From contig JAGLUD010000139.1 of assembly GCA_023134935.1 (NCBI GenBank), forward strand, positions 1 through 5,500: 5,500 nucleotides of DNA, given 5' to 3'. The DNA is from Paracoccaceae bacterium. GTDB lineage: Bacteria; Pseudomonadota; Alphaproteobacteria; Rhodobacterales; Rhodobacteraceae. The translations under genes and the position numbers were made by a program. The notes under the pieces are model-generated. The model was not told the DNA's origin. It saw only the letters and a program-made list of their open reading frames with translations, and did not search any database. Below are positions 4,483 to 5,500 of the stretch, piece by piece. How positions within the stretch are numbered: the first letter of the stretch is position 1; every line of letters begins with the position of its first letter.

Positions 4483-5169
4483 TCACTCAGACGTATATGG
4501 TTCCAGAACGTCAATGTTCACGTAGCCGACCTTTTCCCCGATCCATTGCAAAGATTGCCAAACCTGGCCCGTATCCGGTTGCGCTAGATAGGTGTTTGTG
4601 AACGTTGCACCATCGCCTGCGCAGGCTTCGGTGAGCGGGGTCACGGCGTAAGTCACCTCGACGATCGTGACGGTTGTGTCAGCTGATCGGGACAGGTTGC
4701 AGTTTACCGAAATGACCTCCCCTTCAGGGCCGACACCGGGGAAGTGGTAGTCGCGTGTAAGCGTGCTGGGCCAATCGGCGGTCGGGGTCGCGTATGCGAT
4801 GGGGTCGTTTGCATCGGCGCGTACGGCCAGCAGGTCGCCGCCCATGCCGCGTGTGCCTGTGACCAAGCCGCCCAACATCGTTATGTTTTGTCGGTACGAT
4901 GAAACGTAGGTGACGTATTGATCGTTCACCGCCGTGCCTGTCAGCAAGTTGCTGATGTCCTCACCCTCGACGCGGCCACGGATTAATGCGAGGCCGAAGG
5001 CTTCGATCTTTTCGCGTGTCAGGACGGCGCCAGCGTTGCGCACCGGGATGTCCTCGGCCTTTGAGGGCAGGATTACGCCTTTGATGGCGGATACGACTGG
5101 GCTTGTTCCACTGGATGAACAAGCTGCCAGAATGGATAGGGCCGATAGAGCGAGTATTGGGCGCATCAT
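4483..5169 (-). CDS. yjbF: YjbF/GfcB-family lipoprotein of an exopolysaccharide system
   Basis: A 228-residue predicted lipoprotein: the N-terminus MMRPILALSALSILAAC carries a LAAC lipobox with Cys17. The rest fits the YjbF/GfcB family (about 210-230 residues), outer-membrane lipoproteins made with YjbH/GfcD in exopolysaccharide and group 4 capsule operons. Recognisable parts are the N-terminal ILPSKAEDIP region, the GLALIRGRVEG segment, YVTYVSSYRQNITMLGGLVTGTRG, and a C-terminal VWQSLQWIGEKVGYVNIDVLEPY. The start at 5169 is preferred because it overlaps the upstream stop as ATGA and has a G-run (5185-5180) ten bases upstream. ATG 5187, lying inside the yjbH-like gene, would add six residues before the signal peptide. 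Translational coupling and same-strand order suggest partners at the outer membrane. The family's exact biochemical role is not settled. Confidence 0.85.
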   Translation of the reverse strand: MMRPILALSALSILAACSSSGTSPVVSAIKGVILPSKAEDIPVRNAGAVLTREKIEAFGLALIRGRVEGEDISNLLTGTAVNDQYVTYVSSYRQNITMLGGLVTGTRGMGGDLLAVRADANDPIAYATPTADWPSTLTRDYHFPGVGPEGEVISVNCNLSRSADTTVTIVEVTYAVTPLTEACAGDGATFTNTYLAQPDTGQVWQSLQWIGEKVGYVNIDVLEPYTSE

Positions 5170-5500
5170 TGCCAGAAAGCCCCCCATGTTTCGTTAAAGT
5201 CGACGACGTCATAGTCGCGGATGGTGGTGTATAAGCGCTCGCCTAATTGCAAGCGGGCACCGCCGTCGCCGCCCATTGTTCCCAGCGCAAGTCCTGTCGC
5301 TGAGCGGGTTTCAAGCGGCATTGTCCAGCGCAGCGGGATGGACAGCGAAACGCCCTTAGCGAAGTTTCCATCGCCGAAATCCTCAAATGGCATGTCGGTC
5401 AAAGTTACGAATCCCGAAACCTCCCAACCGTTTTCAAAGCGTCGCGTCAGGGTGACGGTGGAACCCACATCGCCAGCCAAGTAGCGGCCTACGTCAACTT
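5166..5500 (-). CDS. yjbH: YjbH/GfcD-family outer-membrane protein of an exopolysaccharide system (C-terminal part)
   Basis: The last 111 or so residues of a longer protein that enters from the right edge and ends at TGA (5168-5166). The fragment has VGRYLAGDVGSTVTLTRRF, then GWEVSGFVTLTDMPFEDFG, FAKGVSLSIPLRW, and a terminal NETWGAFWQ. Alternating strands with aromatic ends and a C-terminal W-x3-W-type end fit a beta-barrel, and the sequence fits what I recall of YjbH (PF06082) C-termini in Rhodobacterales. YjbH/GfcD proteins are large outer-membrane barrels in exopolysaccharide or capsule export loci. Its last four bases overlap the start of the yjbF-like gene. The usual order in E. coli is yjbE-F-G-H, so H before F is a different arrangement, and no yjbG lies between them. 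Confidence 0.8.
   Translation of the reverse strand, partial: VDVGRYLAGDVGSTVTLTRRFENGWEVSGFVTLTDMPFEDFGDGNFAKGVSLSIPLRWTMPLETRSATGLALGTMGGDGGARLQLGERLYTTIRDYDVVDFNETWGAFWQ

Noticed and set aside
4934..5484. Open frames on the + strand across the yjbF/yjbH region.
   Set aside because: They are antisense to genes with recognisable family sequence, have no plausible ribosome site or domain, and their composition is typical of shadow frames.

Overview
The window looks like a chromosomal segment of an alphaproteobacterium, most likely a Rhodobacterales (Roseobacter-group) marine bacterium. The reasons are the moderate-GC codon use, the alphaproteobacterial-type RlmN, the tail of a probable IalB-family protein, Tat-exported YkuD-fold proteins, and a YjbH/YjbF exopolysaccharide pair in the order H then F. 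This placement comes from recalled family resemblance, not from a database search. No rRNA, tRNA, CRISPR array, IS element or phage gene is visible.

Left part (1-1350): the last 31 codons of an upstream gene, a short promoter-like gap holding a palindrome, then rlmN, complete with its radical-SAM cysteines and both catalytic cysteines. A perfect 7-bp hairpin spans the rlmN stop codon.

Middle part (1459-3245): a cell-envelope cluster. Two L,D-transpeptidase (YkuD) domain proteins with twin-arginine-type signal peptides lie on the + strand. Between them, on the - strand, is a CAP/SCP-domain lipoprotein. The first YkuD gene and the CAP gene converge and overlap by 20 bp at their 3' ends. The CAP gene and the second YkuD gene diverge from a 160-bp gap with two back-to-back promoter candidates. 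The layout suggests peptidoglycan or outer-layer remodelling in the periplasm.

Right-middle part (3246-4480): the least conventional region. Three small paralogous genes (66, 78 and 76 codons) follow one another on the + strand, each with its own Shine-Dalgarno and a long leader; the first and third end at strong terminators. Each encodes a Sec signal peptide, a very short acidic segment, an invariant GSMGGSGLW core, a single hydrophobic helix and a variable tail. The proteins align without gaps for 60 residues and diverge completely afterwards. The second and third have a C-x7-C tail that the first lacks.

Right end (4483-5500): on the - strand, the 3' end of a yjbH-like gene is translationally coupled by an ATGA overlap to a complete yjbF-like lipoprotein gene. 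This is the outer-membrane exopolysaccharide (group 4 capsule-like) machinery. It converges on the small-protein array and appears to share a bidirectional terminator with it. In enterobacteria the yjb/gfc operons begin with a tiny exported Gly/Ser-rich protein (YjbE/GfcA), so the triplet may fill a comparable role here. That is an inference from position and architecture.
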